Source of the DNA: Casuarius casuarius
Taxonomy: Eukaryota; Chordata; Aves; Casuariiformes; Casuariidae
Assembly (NCBI GenBank): GCA_003342895.1
Contig: PTFA01000005.1
Span: 2,066,029 to 2,130,028, forward strand
DNA length: 64,000 nucleotides
Direction of reading: 5' to 3'
The notes below the pieces were generated by a model that searched no databases, was not told the origin of the DNA, and saw only the letters and a program-made list of their open reading frames with translations. Shown one piece after another: positions 1 to 64,000 of this stretch (the stretch's first letter is position 1; each line of letters begins with the position of its first letter). Made by a program: the position numbers and the translations under genes.

Positions 1-44
1 CCCCCCCGACCCGCCGCGGCCCTCGGCGCGCTCCCCCCGCCGCC

Positions 45-51409
<51,365 letters not shown>

Positions 51410-54290
51410 CAGCTACTTGATGTCTGGAACTTGTTGGAAAATGGACCACTGAAACCCTACAGAAAGAGAGGGTTTGAAGCTAATGTAGCCACTAAGCTTC
51501 ACTTCCAAGGATGTACAGACCTGCAGCAGAGTTGGTCCCTTCCGTACAGCTGGCTTCCTTTGTACAATGGGAACGTCAAGGCACAGTGGTACCGACTCAT
51601 CTATGCAGACACCGCCTCACTGGGAGCTACAGCCAGTGTTCTGACTTGAGTATTTCCATCTGAGTGTGTGGCTGTTGCTCTCAGAGACTGAGCAAACCTG
51701 AGGCTGTTAGATTAGACACTTCAGGGTGTTAGAAGTACATGTTGGCAGTGGAGTTGGCCTGGAATTGGTGGGTGTAGATTGGAGCTTTTAGCCCTACCAG
51801 GTTACCCTAAGGATAACTTTGGAAGTTATCTTTTGCCTCCCCATGCCAACCCAGCAAGCAGGGCAATGTCTTGGGAGAATTAAGTTGCCTCCATATCCAG
51901 GCAGCTAACACTACATGATAAGGGTGGGAGCAAGTGGATGAATTTCTTTTAATTTCTCTTTTGTAGCTAAAAGAGCAGAGGAGCTCACGATCTCAGAAAT
52001 CAGCAAAGGTTCTGTTTACCAAAAAAAAAAGAAAAAGAAAGAAACCCAACTCTCCTCCACTAGGCAAAAATTCTTTCTTAGTGGGGGACAGCTGATCTTC
52101 CTGTCCTGAGAAATGCAAGAAAATATTGATGAAGATGTCTAGCTAGACCAGAGCTTGGGAAAAGCAGAGTGCTTCCTTTTCTCAAGGGATGCCCTCTCCT
52201 GTTCTGGGCTTTGCCTAGAGTTCTGCACTCCTGCACATTAAAGTTGTCTCACGCAGGATGGAGCTGGCAAGGAAGTACAGCACCCGGGGCACCAGCTTCT
52301 GTGATCTGTACCCAGGGATGGGAAGGAAAGAAGACAGCCCACTTACCTCAGAGGTTACACTGACATGTGCTTCTGTGAAAAGTTTCACTCACAACTATTT
52401 CCAGTATCACCAGGCTACAGGCATGGCCTCAAGCGATACCAGCAAGCAGTCTGCAGATACTGTTCGCAGCGCAGATCCCCCTCCCTGCTGGCTTTGCTGG
52501 ATGTGTACCAGTGTACAATCAGCAACAGTTCTGGTTTGAAGTTGCCCCTGGTTTTGCCAGAGGACCAGAGGGCTTGGGGTCATCCTGGGTGACAGTTGTT
52601 TTAGTAAATCCATTTTTAAAGAAGGACTTGTTTTTACTTTTTTCTAAATGTCTCAGACTACTGACTTGTTCTATAAATAGATTATTTTTCTTTGATTTTT
52701 TTATACTTACCACTGTTAACCAGCAGCACAGACAGAGGTTCACAAAGCAAAAACCTGCCCGTGGGCTTGGGTTTTTTTACTCCATTCCTTCCTTGTAGTA
52801 CAAGGAATTAGCAGTTACCTTCCCCATTCTAGCCTGACCAGCTGCCTGTGTTTAAATAGGTAAATACATTTCATGTGCTACCTTTGTGTTTGGGTTTGTT
52901 CCTGTTAGTGGGGCATCTGGGCCTTAATGACTCCAGTCTATGCTGGCTTTCTGTATGTGAATGTCTGAAGCCAGCCACTGGACTGTCTTATCTCCCTCTC
53001 CACTCACTCCCCATTGTGTTTCCATTCTTCTGCAGTTCTAGGAGTGTTGTAAGTAGTGTCCAGACTTACTAGGAGCTGGACTGGGATTTAAAAAAATATT
53101 GACAAAAACAAAAGTGTTCTGTCTTGACTGTTCTGTGTCCCTTCTCTTGTTCGCTAGTTTTTGGAATTTTATTTATCTGGCAGAATTATCCATCCAAAAA
53201 AAAATTCAGCTCAGGTAGATGAACTTTACCAGGTTGTTTTATTTGTGCCTGCTACCTGGGAAGAGGAAGATGTGGAAAAGAGCTAAGATGGAGGGCAGAA
53301 GATACAGAGTCTTGGGAATTTTTGAGTGCAAATTAGGCACAGACCCTTAATTCCTGCCCCTTAAAGACTAATACGGTATTAAAAGCAAAAGCAAACTGTG
53401 GTTAGGCATGTGGCTGAATGGGCACCCTAGCAAACTTAAGAGTATTATTTGTTTACTTATTTATGAAGGAGTCTATCCTATAGTTAGACATACCTTCTTT
53501 TTGCCTCCAGTTGCATTTTTTTCTTCTCAATGTACTTTTAGTTTTGGTAAACTGTCTTAAACAGATGTTATTTTCCTTCAAATTGATGGTACTACAGAAG
53601 TGTTTCCCTGTATGGAGTGGATAGACTGTCACAGATGTTTAATAGTTCCAGAAGTAGACTAGTTTAAGATTTCTTAAAGGATCCCAGTGTATTGTATTCT
53701 TTCATGACTCCTAGAATCCATGACATAATAGAAAAATATGGTTAGCATATCCTGTTAACCATTGAGCCTATCCTCTTAACCATTCTTACATACTTTGTCT
53801 TGATAAAGTCATTGTTATATGTGATTGCACCATCAACTGGAAAGAGATCTTTTAGTAAATCTGCATGAATGTTCCTGTTTCTCTGAGTAGAAGATGTGGA
53901 GAATGTTACCAGTAGCACTAGTCACGATGAGAAGGAAACAAACAGATATAGGATGCAATATTCAATCATTTTACTTGTAGCAGGCATAGAAAATGGTAAA
54001 CAACAGAAAGAAATGTGCAAATAATGGAATTTGACACAGTTTTAGTAGTTTGTGTTTATGTTTTCACGTTGAAAGGCTCTTTATTACACTCTCAGAAGTA
54101 GGTTACCCCACCTTTTCTAGTTACAGATGTCCCATCTGCTTTCAGGTAAGGTGTTCATAAACTGAAAACCATTATTAGCTTTACATCTTATTGTTTAAAC
54201 ATTTATTTTTAAAAGCGTAATTCCTCTCAAAAGATGGCTGGTAGTATAAACACATGAATAAATGTTAACTTTTGGAAAAATCTGTAGAAA
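51410..54290 (+). other. KDM5A 3' UTR (end inferred)
   Basis: Sequence after the stop codon with no further coding similarity. It contains an A-rich/GA-rich run near 52021-52048 and a U-rich stretch near 52612-52700. ATTAAA hexamers occur at 52237 and 53378, and the first AATAAA is at 54257. The true 3' end may be earlier or later; human KDM5A has a multi-kilobase 3' UTR. Confidence 0.6.
54257..54262 (+). terminator. Candidate KDM5A polyadenylation signal (AATAAA)
   Basis: First consensus hexamer after the stop codon. A GT-rich stretch (TGTAGTTAGTGGTTT) begins about 30 bases later. Another AATAAA at 57214 is an alternative beyond the CR1 element. Confidence 0.45.
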
Positions 54291-54903
54291 TGTAGTTAGT
54301 GGTTTAAAAACCTAAAGTTATAGCTGCAATATTGTTTCCAGATCTTAACTTTTTGAAATCTCGGAAAAACAAATGAAAACAAGCAAACCAAACTTAAGCT
54401 AAGGAATAATTTTCTTAAATGTCTACCAGAGCTGTGGAAAAGATTCTCGTATGCTTTGGATGCAACATTTCAGGGTATACAAAAATCTTTTCCCTTATGT
54501 ATCTAGAAAGATGTGTCTTAATGCTATATGCTACAAAGTATACTAACTACTGTCCATGTATTTGTCTTGTGTCTGACACAAAAGGTCAGAGAAATGACCT
54601 GAGCTATTCTGAGGAGCAAAAAACGGCTAAGACTTGAGTTATATATTTTATCAGTGTTTTTAAGAACCAATGCCTGAAACTAGGCAGGTTTATTTGCATA
54701 GAGATAAAGTTTACTCCTGAACTTTAGTACTGTTACCTTTAGGATTTATGATTTTTGCAGAGCAGATGTGCCTGAATGCTTATGCAGCCTGGACTGTTTG
54801 ATCAGGAGAGCCTGAGGATGCAGTCACACAGCATAAGCTAACAGAAGCGGACATGTGCTTCATCAGCCACACTGTGAAGCTTGCATAGATGTTTTCAGTA
54901 TTT

Positions 54904-56350
54904 AGAATCATAGAATAATACAGATATTGGGGGGGGGGGNNNNNNNNNNNNNNNNNNNNNNNNNNNNNNNNNNNNNNNNNNNNNNNNNNNNNNNGGGGGG
55001 GGGACCACCTCTGGAAGTCATCTAGGTCAACCTGATCAAAGTATGGCTAACTTTGAAAGTAGATCAAGTTTTTTTGGGCTGTGTCCAGTCAAGTTGTGTG
55101 CATCTCCAGGGGTGGAGATTCCACAACCTCCCTGGGCACCTGTTCCAGTTCTGCACCATGTTCACTGCAATTATTTTTTCTGATGTACAGTCAGTTTCCC
55201 TTGCAGCAACTTTTCTGTTGCCTTTTTTGTTTTCTTCAAGAAGAATCTGGATCCCTCTTCTCTGTAAACATCCATTACATAGTTGAAGACCACAGGTCCT
55301 GCTGCCTTAGCTTTCAGGCTGAACAAACAGTTGCATGTCGTGTGCTGCAGCTTTCTAACAATGCTGGTGGCCCTCTGCTGGACTTGCTTCAGGTTTGTCA
55401 ACACCTGTTTTTGTACTGAGGAACTGAAAATTGGACATGGTATTCCAGATGTGGCCTTACAAGTGTTGAATAGAGGGGAATGATCACTCCTTTAACCTGC
55501 CGGCCATGCTCTTGCTATGCAGCCAGATACCTGGTTGGCCTTTATCACTCTTAAGGGTGTGCTGCTGACTCATAGTCAATGTGTCTACCATTACCCCCCA
55601 CCAAATCCTTTTCTGCAAAGGTGCTTTTTAGTCAGTGTGATCCCAANGTGTATTGTTGCATGGGGTTATTTTCCAAGGGCAAGACTGATGAACTTCATGA
55701 ATTTTCTGTCAGCCTATCACTCCAGCCAGTCAAGGCCACTCTGAATGGGAAGCCTGCCCTCCCATGTTTTGGGTTGTCCTTCTCTTTCCCCCTGCCACCT
55801 TCCATTCAGTTTGGTTTAACCTGCAAAGTTGCTGGGTTGTGTCAGCAGTATTGGCCTCAGAATCAACCCGAGGTACTCTACTTGTGACTGGATACCTGCT
55901 GTATTTCAAATCGTTGACCACTAAAGTTTGAGCGCAGCAGTCTGCCTAGTTTTTTCACCCACCTTTTAGGCTGTCTGTGCGCTCCATAACTGCCCATTTT
56001 GGCTATAAGGATACTACAGGGGACTGCATCAAATACCTTGCTCAAGTCAAGGTAAACATCCACTGTTCTCCCTTTGTAAGGCTCATCATCTCATCATAGA
56101 AGGCAACCAGGTTCTAACACTATAGTGGTGGATGTTGCTGCTCACTTTCTTATCCTTCATGTGCCTGCATGTTGCTATGAGAAGGATTTGTTCCATAATT
56201 TTCTCAGGGTTCAAGGTGAGACCAGCTGCACCATAGTTCCCTGCATCTTCCCCCCTGCTCCCTCCTTGTTTTGAAGATGGATATGATGTGCAGAAGGGTT
56301 CAGCATAATCCATCAGGAAAATGATCTTCTGCACAGAGATTTTCCTAGGC
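54904..56350 (-). mobile_element. CR1 LINE, antisense, 5'-truncated and degraded
   Basis: The + strand starts with AGAATCATAGAAT, the complement of the avian CR1 3' terminal repeat. It continues with CCACAACCTCCCTGGGCACC, CTCTGCTGGACTTGCTTC and the complement of reverse transcriptase. On the minus strand, pieces such as LNPEKIMEQILL and DVYLDLSKVFDAVPCSIL are recognisable RT motifs in broken frames. The element is 5'-truncated near the start of RT, which is typical of CR1. The catalytic motif region is not intact, so it is inactive. Confidence 0.88.
54940..54994. other. Assembly gap (55 N) flanked by G runs
   Basis: Preceded by G11 (54929-54939) and followed by G9 (54995-55003), inside the 3' end of the antisense CR1. 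Confidence 0.99.
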
Positions 56351-57541
56351 TTCATTCATTATTGTGGCATGTAAGAGTGGTTTTTTTTTTTTTTAAGAAA
56401 AAACAAAAACAGAACTAGAATTGCATATAAAGTCATAAATGGCAGAGCCAGGCTGCTTTGAGTGCTGCTTATACCTAAACTTAATGTGAGCTAGTAAGCA
56501 ACTGTCAGACCTATCTAGCTACAGTTCCAAGTTGCTCTAGTTGAAGTCAATGTTAATGATGGGTAATCCTTTTGTATGTGGTTGCTTCCACTGAAAGAAA
56601 TTCATACTACCAATGAGTATGAGCAGGGTCACCTGAACTTTGTTCTGAGAGAACTGAAAAATTCTACAACCTCATTTATTCAACAGTAGGCGCTGTTTAG
56701 TAGGCATTTGTCCAAGGATGGCTATCCTCTTTATTGTCTATAGGGTAACTGAAAATGATGTTCTAATAAGTGCTAGTTATTAGAATGAGCGTAACACAGA
56801 CTTGTAACAAAGTAAAACAGAAACTATTTGAAGATTCATCAGCTGCTTACAGGAGATGCTTTGCTGTCATTCTAGGTACATGTTGCATGTCTCTAACAAT
56901 AGTGATTCTAACTGATTAAAAGAACTGCTGTATATTAACAGTCATTATGTACATTGAAAATGAGACATTTAAAAAGGATGGGAAAAGTTTCCTAAAATCA
57001 TTTTTCCCCAAATCACCATTAATGCCTCTGTAAGAAGTTGAGAATTTTGATCTGCTAAAAGCAAGATTTGAGGCTTCCTCTAGTTAGTTGAAAATGAAAA
57101 GCAGGAAGCTCTGTCAAATCCTATCCAGCTGCAATCACAGAGAATGTGTTTGGTCAGCCTGCCTGAGCTGAAGAGGAACTCTGCTTGGGAGCACCAAGTC
57201 ATCAAGGAGAGGCAATAAATTCAGCCCTTATCAAAATTCTAGCCACGCTGGTTTAGAAAGGGTGATAAATGCGTAGGACAGCTGAAAACTACACAGCATG
57301 AGATTTAGAGCATTGAGCCTTATGTAATGGGATGTCGTGATACAAATGAATGTTAAGTCGCTAGCTAAAGGCAATGAAAGTAGTAAGGATATATTAGAAA
57401 ACAGAAGTATTTCTGAGGAGACATGATCTGAATGCCTTTGAAACAAAAGTCCTGCTGCAATGAATAGTTTTAATCCTAGATGTGACATTGTGTCTAAATT
57501 GAAAGCTTTTCAGAGGCCATTTTTTGGCATTATGTATGTCC

Positions 57542-57563
57542 AAAAAAAAAAAAAAAAAAAAAA
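57542..57563. repeat. A22 homopolymer
   Basis: An uninterrupted A run. The sequence before it does not resemble a processed gene copy. Confidence 0.9.
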
Positions 57564-58382
57564 CACCTTTAAGGCCAAGTGCCTGAGCTAACTGCTGTGG
57601 ATGTTAATAATCTGAGAGGAGCGGCCATCTCTGGATGCACAGGTCCTGAGATGATCACAGTCTTATTACAGAACCCAGCAGCTGCTTTTGGTGGATTGGT
57701 GATGTGCCAACAGATCAAGTGTGTATCTAGCATTTTTGTATTTTCGAAAGCTGCATGTTAGAAAGGAATGGGTGGCAGCTTATGAATTAGATAGTAAACA
57801 TCAGTACAATGCCCTAAAAGGATTCTCCGCTGTTCCTGAATGTGCATGTATGTGCAGGGTTTTGAATATTTGAGCACTAGTAGAAGTATGCTCAAGACCG
57901 TCTGTTTAGACCTTGTACCCTAGCATTTAAGTGTATTAGAAAATTACAGAATACACAAAATTGAACAATTAACAAAGAATGGAAGACTTCACAGCAACAG
58001 TAAGGTTGTTCACCATTTAAAAAGTGGTATGGTTCTTCCACTTGCTGAGTAGAAGACAATTGTAGGAAGTTAACAGGTCAGATTCCTGTCTGAAGCAGAG
58101 AATGGGCACTTCTTTGTGTATCTCCTGTTTAAAAAGCGTGCAGAGACTGGCAGTGACAAACTGCACATGAACACCTGTGATTTCTGCAAAAAGATCTGAA
58201 AGTCCCCTTGCTCTGCTTTGTCCTAAGAAGCAGCTGTTCTAGGTTCCTGTTTCTTGATCTCAAAGAAATAGAACGGCTTCATGTGCTTTTTAATCTTTCT
58301 TCTCTTAGGCCTTTCCTTTACACCTTGGGAAATCCCTGCTCCAAGGGAAATGAGGCCAAAAGGAATATGGCAGGGTTCCACT

Positions 58383-58390
58383 CCCCCCCC

Positions 58391-58422
<32 letters not shown>
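58383..58422. repeat. C16-T24 polypyrimidine tract
   Basis: Sixteen C followed directly by 24 T; the minus strand is pure purine. It could form triplex (H-DNA) structure (inference). Confidence 0.92.
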
Positions 58423-59879
58423 CTACTCCTCAACTACTTTCCCTTCCCAGCAGGGGAAGTCTAACTTCAGACACTGCTAGGGTTGCCTGTCTACTTCCAG
58501 AGAAGCTGTAAAACCACAAACTGCTTCTCTAAAGCTTTTGCTACCTTCCAGCTCAGTATTTCCTTCCCCCACTGTGGGGAAATGCAGAGCTGCCATTCCT
58601 TACCTACAAGCAGGAAGCATCCTCCATTCAAGTTAGCATATTTTTGCTATAGTGTCAGCCCTGGCTGGTCTCCAGCTTCTCCCAGTAAGCTGATTGCTGG
58701 AAATGGAGAGGNTCTGCAGAGCTCGGAACGTAATCTGCAGCTTCTGTTCTAGCAGTAGGGAGTATGCTGATACTGGTATGCAGTTGGAGCTTTGCAGTAG
58801 GAAAGTTGTAGGGCAAATAAGAATATCAAAAGCCAATTCTTTTCCCCTAGATCCCAGTTATGGTGAATGCCAAGACTGAAAGTTTGCCTGGCTCCATATT
58901 TTTAACTATTTCCTCAGTCTGGACACATCACCAAGGATGCTTGCATCTTTTTCTCTGATCACCATGCAAACTGTACATCTGGGCTGTGGTCGGTGACTGA
59001 TTTAATGAAACATTTCCAGCACTCACCAGATGATTGACAAACAGCACCTGAACTTGCAGTGGCCAGGAATTAAGTCTGTCATCAAAAAGTGCAGTGATGC
59101 TATGAGCCTATATGGCTGATGGAAAGTAGTTAGCCTGTCATGGAAATATCCTGGTGCGCATGTGTGTATTTTTTCCAACTGACCTCTTGGTGCAGCCTCT
59201 GTATGTTTTATTTCAGATGGGCATCAATATATGAATTCACAGTGGTAAAAGGGTAACATGGCTTGGAATTTGGTATTTCGAAGTGACAATCTGAGCTGTG
59301 TGAGTAATGGCATCCCCTTTGCTCCTTCTGGAAAAGGCTGCTCTCAAGCCGTGCCACAGAGCTGCCTACTCTGCAGCACATGGCTTTGCTAATAACTGTC
59401 CACTGCCTGGGCACCAACCCACTCTTCCATGGCCATTCTTCCTCTTGACTAGAAGGGCTAAGCATTTTTCCAGGCATCAGCTAGACCTCATCTGAAGCTC
59501 AGTTATTTTCATGTCTGGCACACACAGAAAAAAAGAAAAAATAATTACCTTAAGTTACCAAAACTCATAAATGACTCTTTACCTAAATTTTTGAGGGGAA
59601 AAAAAACATTTAAGCCTGAAACAGACTCGCTACTATGATATGTTGCAACCGGCCACCAGAACAGGAATGACTTGTAGTCAGGAGATCATAGTCAGTATGA
59701 AGCTTGCTTCAGGCAGAATCCCATCTGTCTTTGGAGATGTCTAAAGGCTCTGGATCTTTTGCTCTCATTATGTTTCAAAGCCTCATTGACTGCTGACTTA
59801 GTTCAGTATATGAGAGGAGATCTTTTTTTCTCTGTCTGTACTGGTACTCTGCGCTCTATGTCTCTCTATATAATGTATG

Positions 59880-60240
59880 GCAGAAGCCTAGGCAGTCCAG
59901 AAAAGCCAAAGGTAGGAAGATGGGCAGCACAGTTCCCCTTATTTCCTTCTGCTGTGCCTTGAACTGGAGCCAGCTGCAGAATCGGAACAAGAGAGATGAA
60001 ACGTTTCTGGCAAGCAGCAGCTGGCAGTTGATGCTCTCTGCAGTGGTGCTCCCTGTGGAGCCCAGGGGACCGGGCGTCATTTAGGACCTCAGCTCTGTGA
60101 TCTCGGCTGGGCCCTCTGCAAGCACAGCTCGCCTGCGCGCGGCGCTGACTTAAGAGCTCAGCCATGGCATTCCTGTTGCCGAGATTAGGGCTGCTTGGAA
60201 TGTTTTGAAGAGATACGCCTCCTGGCAAGACGAGCTTTTT
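59880..60240. other. GC-richer patch of unknown role
   Basis: Local rise in GC with a few CpGs (for example around 60070-60150) in otherwise AT-rich intergenic DNA. No exon with clear splice sites or family similarity was found. It could be a regulatory element or an untranslated exon of a neighbouring gene. Confidence 0.3.
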
Positions 60241-60576
60241 AGCAATTTAATGAATTTCTGATTTTTGGAGGTTGGGAAACTTGAACCCGTGTTTTACTTC
60301 CTACTGACCTTTCGAAATGCCAAAGTCTTTCACTTTGTCATCTCTAATTAGAGCATCATTTATTGCAGAGAAACTTTTTTAAAATTTGTCTCATTTTGTC
60401 AATAAATAGATATTTAACTATTAGATTTCCTCCCAGATTGGAGGAAATATATTCTGAGTAGTTACCAGGCCAGTAAATCTATTGAATTAAAAAGCATCCT
60501 TTTTTCTTTTCAAGCATGTAAATAAATATGAACAGGTGCTCTGAGAATGTTGCCTAACACCCTGTCTAAAACCAGA

Positions 60577-60613
<37 letters not shown>

Positions 60614-63600
60614 GTGGAAGTCAGTAGAACAGGTACAAGCCTGTTTCTTCTCTGAGAAAAGCTTTTCCTTTTTCCTCCCAGAACATCCCTCTTCCAGGCA
60701 GACAGGGCAGAGTGACATCTAAAATCCAGCCCCAACACCATCAATAGCTTTGGTTTCATTCTTACTGCAGAGTCTATTTTAGCTTTATAATACTTACCTG
60801 AGAGAAGCAAGATGTGCAGAGCGTAAGGAAAGAGCATCATCTCCAGATCATTATGCAGTTCCTTCTCTACACCCTTATCTGCACTGTACATGATCAATCT
60901 GCTGGTCTTATGTCTCCCTTCTGGGCCACTTGAGCAATAGTGCTATCATTACCAGTCTGAAATGATGATTTCCTATGGCATATTGTTCTTGATACAAAGA
61001 AATGCCCTCTAATTCACTCCTTGGCTTCAACAGCTGATTGGCAAATTTTATTTTCTTGATGCAAACTATCTATTTTCACATCATGAGGTAGATGACTAGT
61101 CTTCAGAAGGGTCGTGAACCCTTCCCTCTTCCGAAAATGTGCTGAGAGCTCTACTCTACCCTGCAGTTACTCAGCAAGTGTTTGTTCAGGCTTCCTAGTC
61201 TGTGGCAAAGTGGAACTAGAAAAGAGCCCTGAGGAACAGGGAGCTGCTGGAGGTGGGAGGAAAGTAGGAGATGCTGAAAAGCTTGAAGACTCCAGACTCA
61301 AGAGTTTTCAGTAAAACTGCCACTGCTTGCTACTCAATCACTGTTTAAATTATGTTAGTGTGATACATATCTTAAACACTTATATATATATGCTTATAAC
61401 TGCATAATCTTGCAGAAATTTTAAAGTGGTTTCATTTTTGTCTATAAGTAAAATGGGGATGCTTTTGAAATCTGAGCAGAAAAAACCTGTTCCCTGCTCA
61501 CATGTGCTAAGGATAAGAACATTTATAATAGAGGCAAGCTCCTAAGCAGAAGTCCAAACAGAAGTAAGATGCAAAGCTTTGCAGATATGCCTACCTATTT
61601 ACTCCTCCTGCGCTTGTGCTTATACATGCAATACAAATGCCTGCACATTCCTGACTTAATCTTGGGTTTGTTGGTTCCAGATATGCAAGCGCACTACCAA
61701 AATGCACTGTTGTTTCCATCCTTTTCCTGTGGGGGAAACCACTGGGACTGGATATAGCTGAAATAGTGATTATGGGAATCTGCAGCTCTGTTGCTACCCC
61801 TCTATACCATGACTAGGAATTCATACTGCAGCCAAAGGGAGCCTGGGTCCCCAATCCTTTTGGCTTCAACTAATCTACCCTTCGTAACAGCCATGTTTTA
61901 CCACTTATGACTTGTGATCAGAGGTGCATAGAGAGGGACCTACCAGCACACTGTCAGCCTATGCACCAAGTAACACACAAGCATCACCACTAGCCTCTGC
62001 GTGCAGAGGAGCTGCCGGGTAGAGCAGTGGTACCTTCAGGAGGGGATTCCCTACCTCCGTACTCACTGCGAGCACACGGTCCTGTGTTCAGGCTGAGAAG
62101 TGGACTCTGGCTATTGCAGGAGCGTCATCCGTTTATCTTCTGTATGCAGAGCATGGTATCTGCAGGCCTACATATCTTGCACGAAACAACCTGAGCGCAG
62201 AAGTGAGGCCATCATGGATCTGCAGCTGTCCAGCGTGGAAATGGTTTTTCTTGGCTTGGGCTTCTCGTCACCCACGTTGTTATTTGAAAGCAAATATTCA
62301 TAGGGAAGCTGTGTTGTCCAGTTGAATGAAGCCGTTAAAATGCTTGTAATAGTATTTTCTGTCAGAGGGAACCACTCCTATGTACTTCACAGGTTCTTGC
62401 AATGACTTTAGGTTTCTGCTATAGTAGTTTCAAAATATAGGTAACTTTCTGTGATCTTACTGGTTCAAGCAGGAATCACTCCTTTGTGCTTGTAATGGCT
62501 TTTTTCTCCACTGAGTGGTCTCCAGGTTCCTGTAATGTGCCAGCTAAGATCAGCCTCTATTTATTCACTTTCTGTGCATATTTGCAACAATTCTCCTTTC
62601 TACAGCCATGTTCGCTTAAGCTTAGTGACATTTGCAAGCTGAAAAGGCCAGTAGCACAGTGGTTATCAGATAGAGGAAACGCGTTGTATTTGCTCTGGCC
62701 TTCGGTTCGCAGATAATATAACGACAAATTGGGTTCTTGGAAGCTGGGAGGTGCCTTGCAAGATTATGCAGCTCTTAAGTGCATGGAGGCAGTTCGTCAC
62801 GTGTGGCGGAGGGGGAGGTGGAAGTGGGGCGCGTCACTGCTTTCAGCGTTCAATTCACACATGCAGCAAATGTCAAAAGCAGCTGGCGGCTTCCTCACCT
62901 TGGGAACTCCTAAGCAGCAGCCACAGTTGTGTCCCAGCCACTCTCCTAGAAGCACTTCAGTGGATTAGGAGCATAAGTTCATTTGAAAGTCACTGCTGCT
63001 TGCACTGCGGTAAAAGACTGTGCACCTCTCCCAGTAACTGTCTTTCCTCTCCTCTTTTCACCTAACTGTTCCTTTAAGTGGCTGGCTTTGAATCTTTCCT
63101 TCTTCTGGGTTTGAACCATCTCTCTGGGTAGCTGAAGGTGGATGAGTGCTTTGGAGGAAAGAAATCTAAGCAAGCTATTTCCCTGCTCAGCTTGATGTAG
63201 ATGTGACGCAAGGGCAGACCTGGGAGTACTTTCTGCGGCTTCTTACCAGAATGAGCAAGTCCAGCACCAGCGCTCGCATGTGTCGGTTGTGCAGGATGTG
63301 GCTGGGGCCAGCTCCTGTGCACATCTGACCCATAAAATGTCAAAGTACCTTCTTATCTCCAGGCAAAGCTTGTTCCAGGCTTGCATATTCTGGCAGTGAG
63401 TGCTTCCCCTGCAGTATGACCTCAACTACTGGTGGAAGAATGGGACAAAAATAAAGAGAGAAATCTTGGTAAGTGTTGTAGACAGAAAGATGAGCAAAAC
63501 AACCTAGATTTCAGGAAAGGAATCGGTAACCTTTTCTCCAAAATGGGTGTGGGGGGGAGAGAGCAGAACAAGCAAAGTCAGATCTGCCCCACGTGTGCCC

Positions 63601-64000
63601 AATGCACTGGCAGTGCTCTGCCCCTGCGCCAGCCAGGGCGGGTGAGCAGCTTGCAGAGACTTGGAAGCCACAAATCCCCTTGGGGAGATACCACTTCAGT
63701 TGCCACTGCAGTGCGGGCTGCCTTGGGGGTACAAACAGGTAACAGTAGGCAAGTGCTTAACAGCATGGGACAGCACTTGGAGGAGTATAACTATGTGAGC
63801 TGGTGCTGTTTTGAGTCTTGTGGCAGAAACTTTGGGGGGGATTATTAAATGGAGGATTATTAAATTATGAAATGGGCAGGCTCCCATTTCCCACCCTGGA
63901 CAGGTGAGACTACTGGCAGCGTAACCCACTGGTGCCATCGCAGGAGACGGCACCGTAGCGATGCATTTGGGACAGGCGCAGCACGACAGCTGTCATTCTC
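60241..64000. other. Intergenic DNA, no gene recognised
   Basis: Mixed composition with moderately GC-rich stretches near 62750-63000 and 63200-64000. Open frames are short and match no family I know. A CACGTG E-box occurs at 62798-62803, beside a GGAGGGGGAGG run. Confidence 0.7.
60581..60612. repeat. T32 homopolymer
   Basis: An uninterrupted T run. On the minus strand it would be an A tail, but the adjoining minus-strand sequence is not a recognisable gene copy. Confidence 0.9.

Larger units (their letters stand above)
56351..59880. other. Intergenic DNA, no gene recognised
   Basis: AT-rich, with T, A and C/T homopolymer tracts listed separately. Short open frames show no family resemblance, and no transposon family was recognised. 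Confidence 0.75.

Noticed and set aside
51431..52592. Open frames just after the KDM5A stop
   Set aside because: They are not in the KDM5A frame, have no family similarity and lie in the presumed 3' UTR.
57542..57563. A22 run as the tail of a processed pseudogene
   Set aside because: The upstream sequence has no resemblance to a gene copy, and no target-site duplication was evident by eye.
60577..60897. Minus-strand open frame of 106 codons ending in a lysine run
   Set aside because: The lysines are only the T32 tract read in reverse. The rest matches no family and has no supporting signals.
56351..64000. Start of a neighbouring gene (SLC6A13 expected from mammalian gene order)
   Set aside because: No transporter-like exon or any other recognisable coding segment was found in either strand.

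Overview
The window is vertebrate nuclear DNA, most likely from a bird. It has one long split gene with GT-AG introns and a CpG-rich first exon. It also carries several CR1-type LINE fragments, including one with the avian-style CR1 3' end, and the introns are compact and AT-rich. No prokaryotic or viral organisation is visible. Species cannot be named from the sequence alone.

Bases 45-51409 (+) hold a complete KDM5A (JARID1A/RBP2) coding region. I reconstructed 28 coding exons by following the family protein across GT-AG boundaries. The exon lengths sum to 5,079 nt, giving 1,692 codons plus TAG, with every intron phase consistent. The human protein is about 1,690 residues. The order is JmjN (exons 1-2), ARID (3-4), PHD1 (8), JmjC (11-13), C5HC2 zinc finger (15), PLU-1 helical region (16-22), PHD2 (23), the pRB-binding LxCxE motif (25), a lysine-rich coiled segment (27) and PHD3 (27-28). 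The product is a nuclear Fe(II)/2-oxoglutarate H3K4me3/me2 demethylase. Only 44 bases precede the start codon, so the promoter is almost entirely outside the window.

The introns contain decayed CR1 copies: sense in intron 8, antisense in intron 21, and probable antisense pieces in introns 18 and 24. They also hold simple repeats, a short assembly gap (intron 12) and scattered single Ns. One N falls in the codon for residue 472, a 2-oxoglutarate-contacting tyrosine in this family.

From 51410 onward lie the 3' UTR (first consensus AATAAA at 54257), an antisense CR1 at about 54.9-56.35 kb with an internal gap flanked by G runs, and then about 7.6 kb of apparently intergenic DNA. That stretch holds a C16-T24 tract, a T32 tract and a GC-rich patch near 60 kb. 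I found no second gene there and no undescribed biological system. The most useful leads are a possible intron-27 polyadenylation site that would remove PHD3, a tandem NAGNAG acceptor at exon 18, the ambiguous catalytic codon, and the ancient CR1 insertions.
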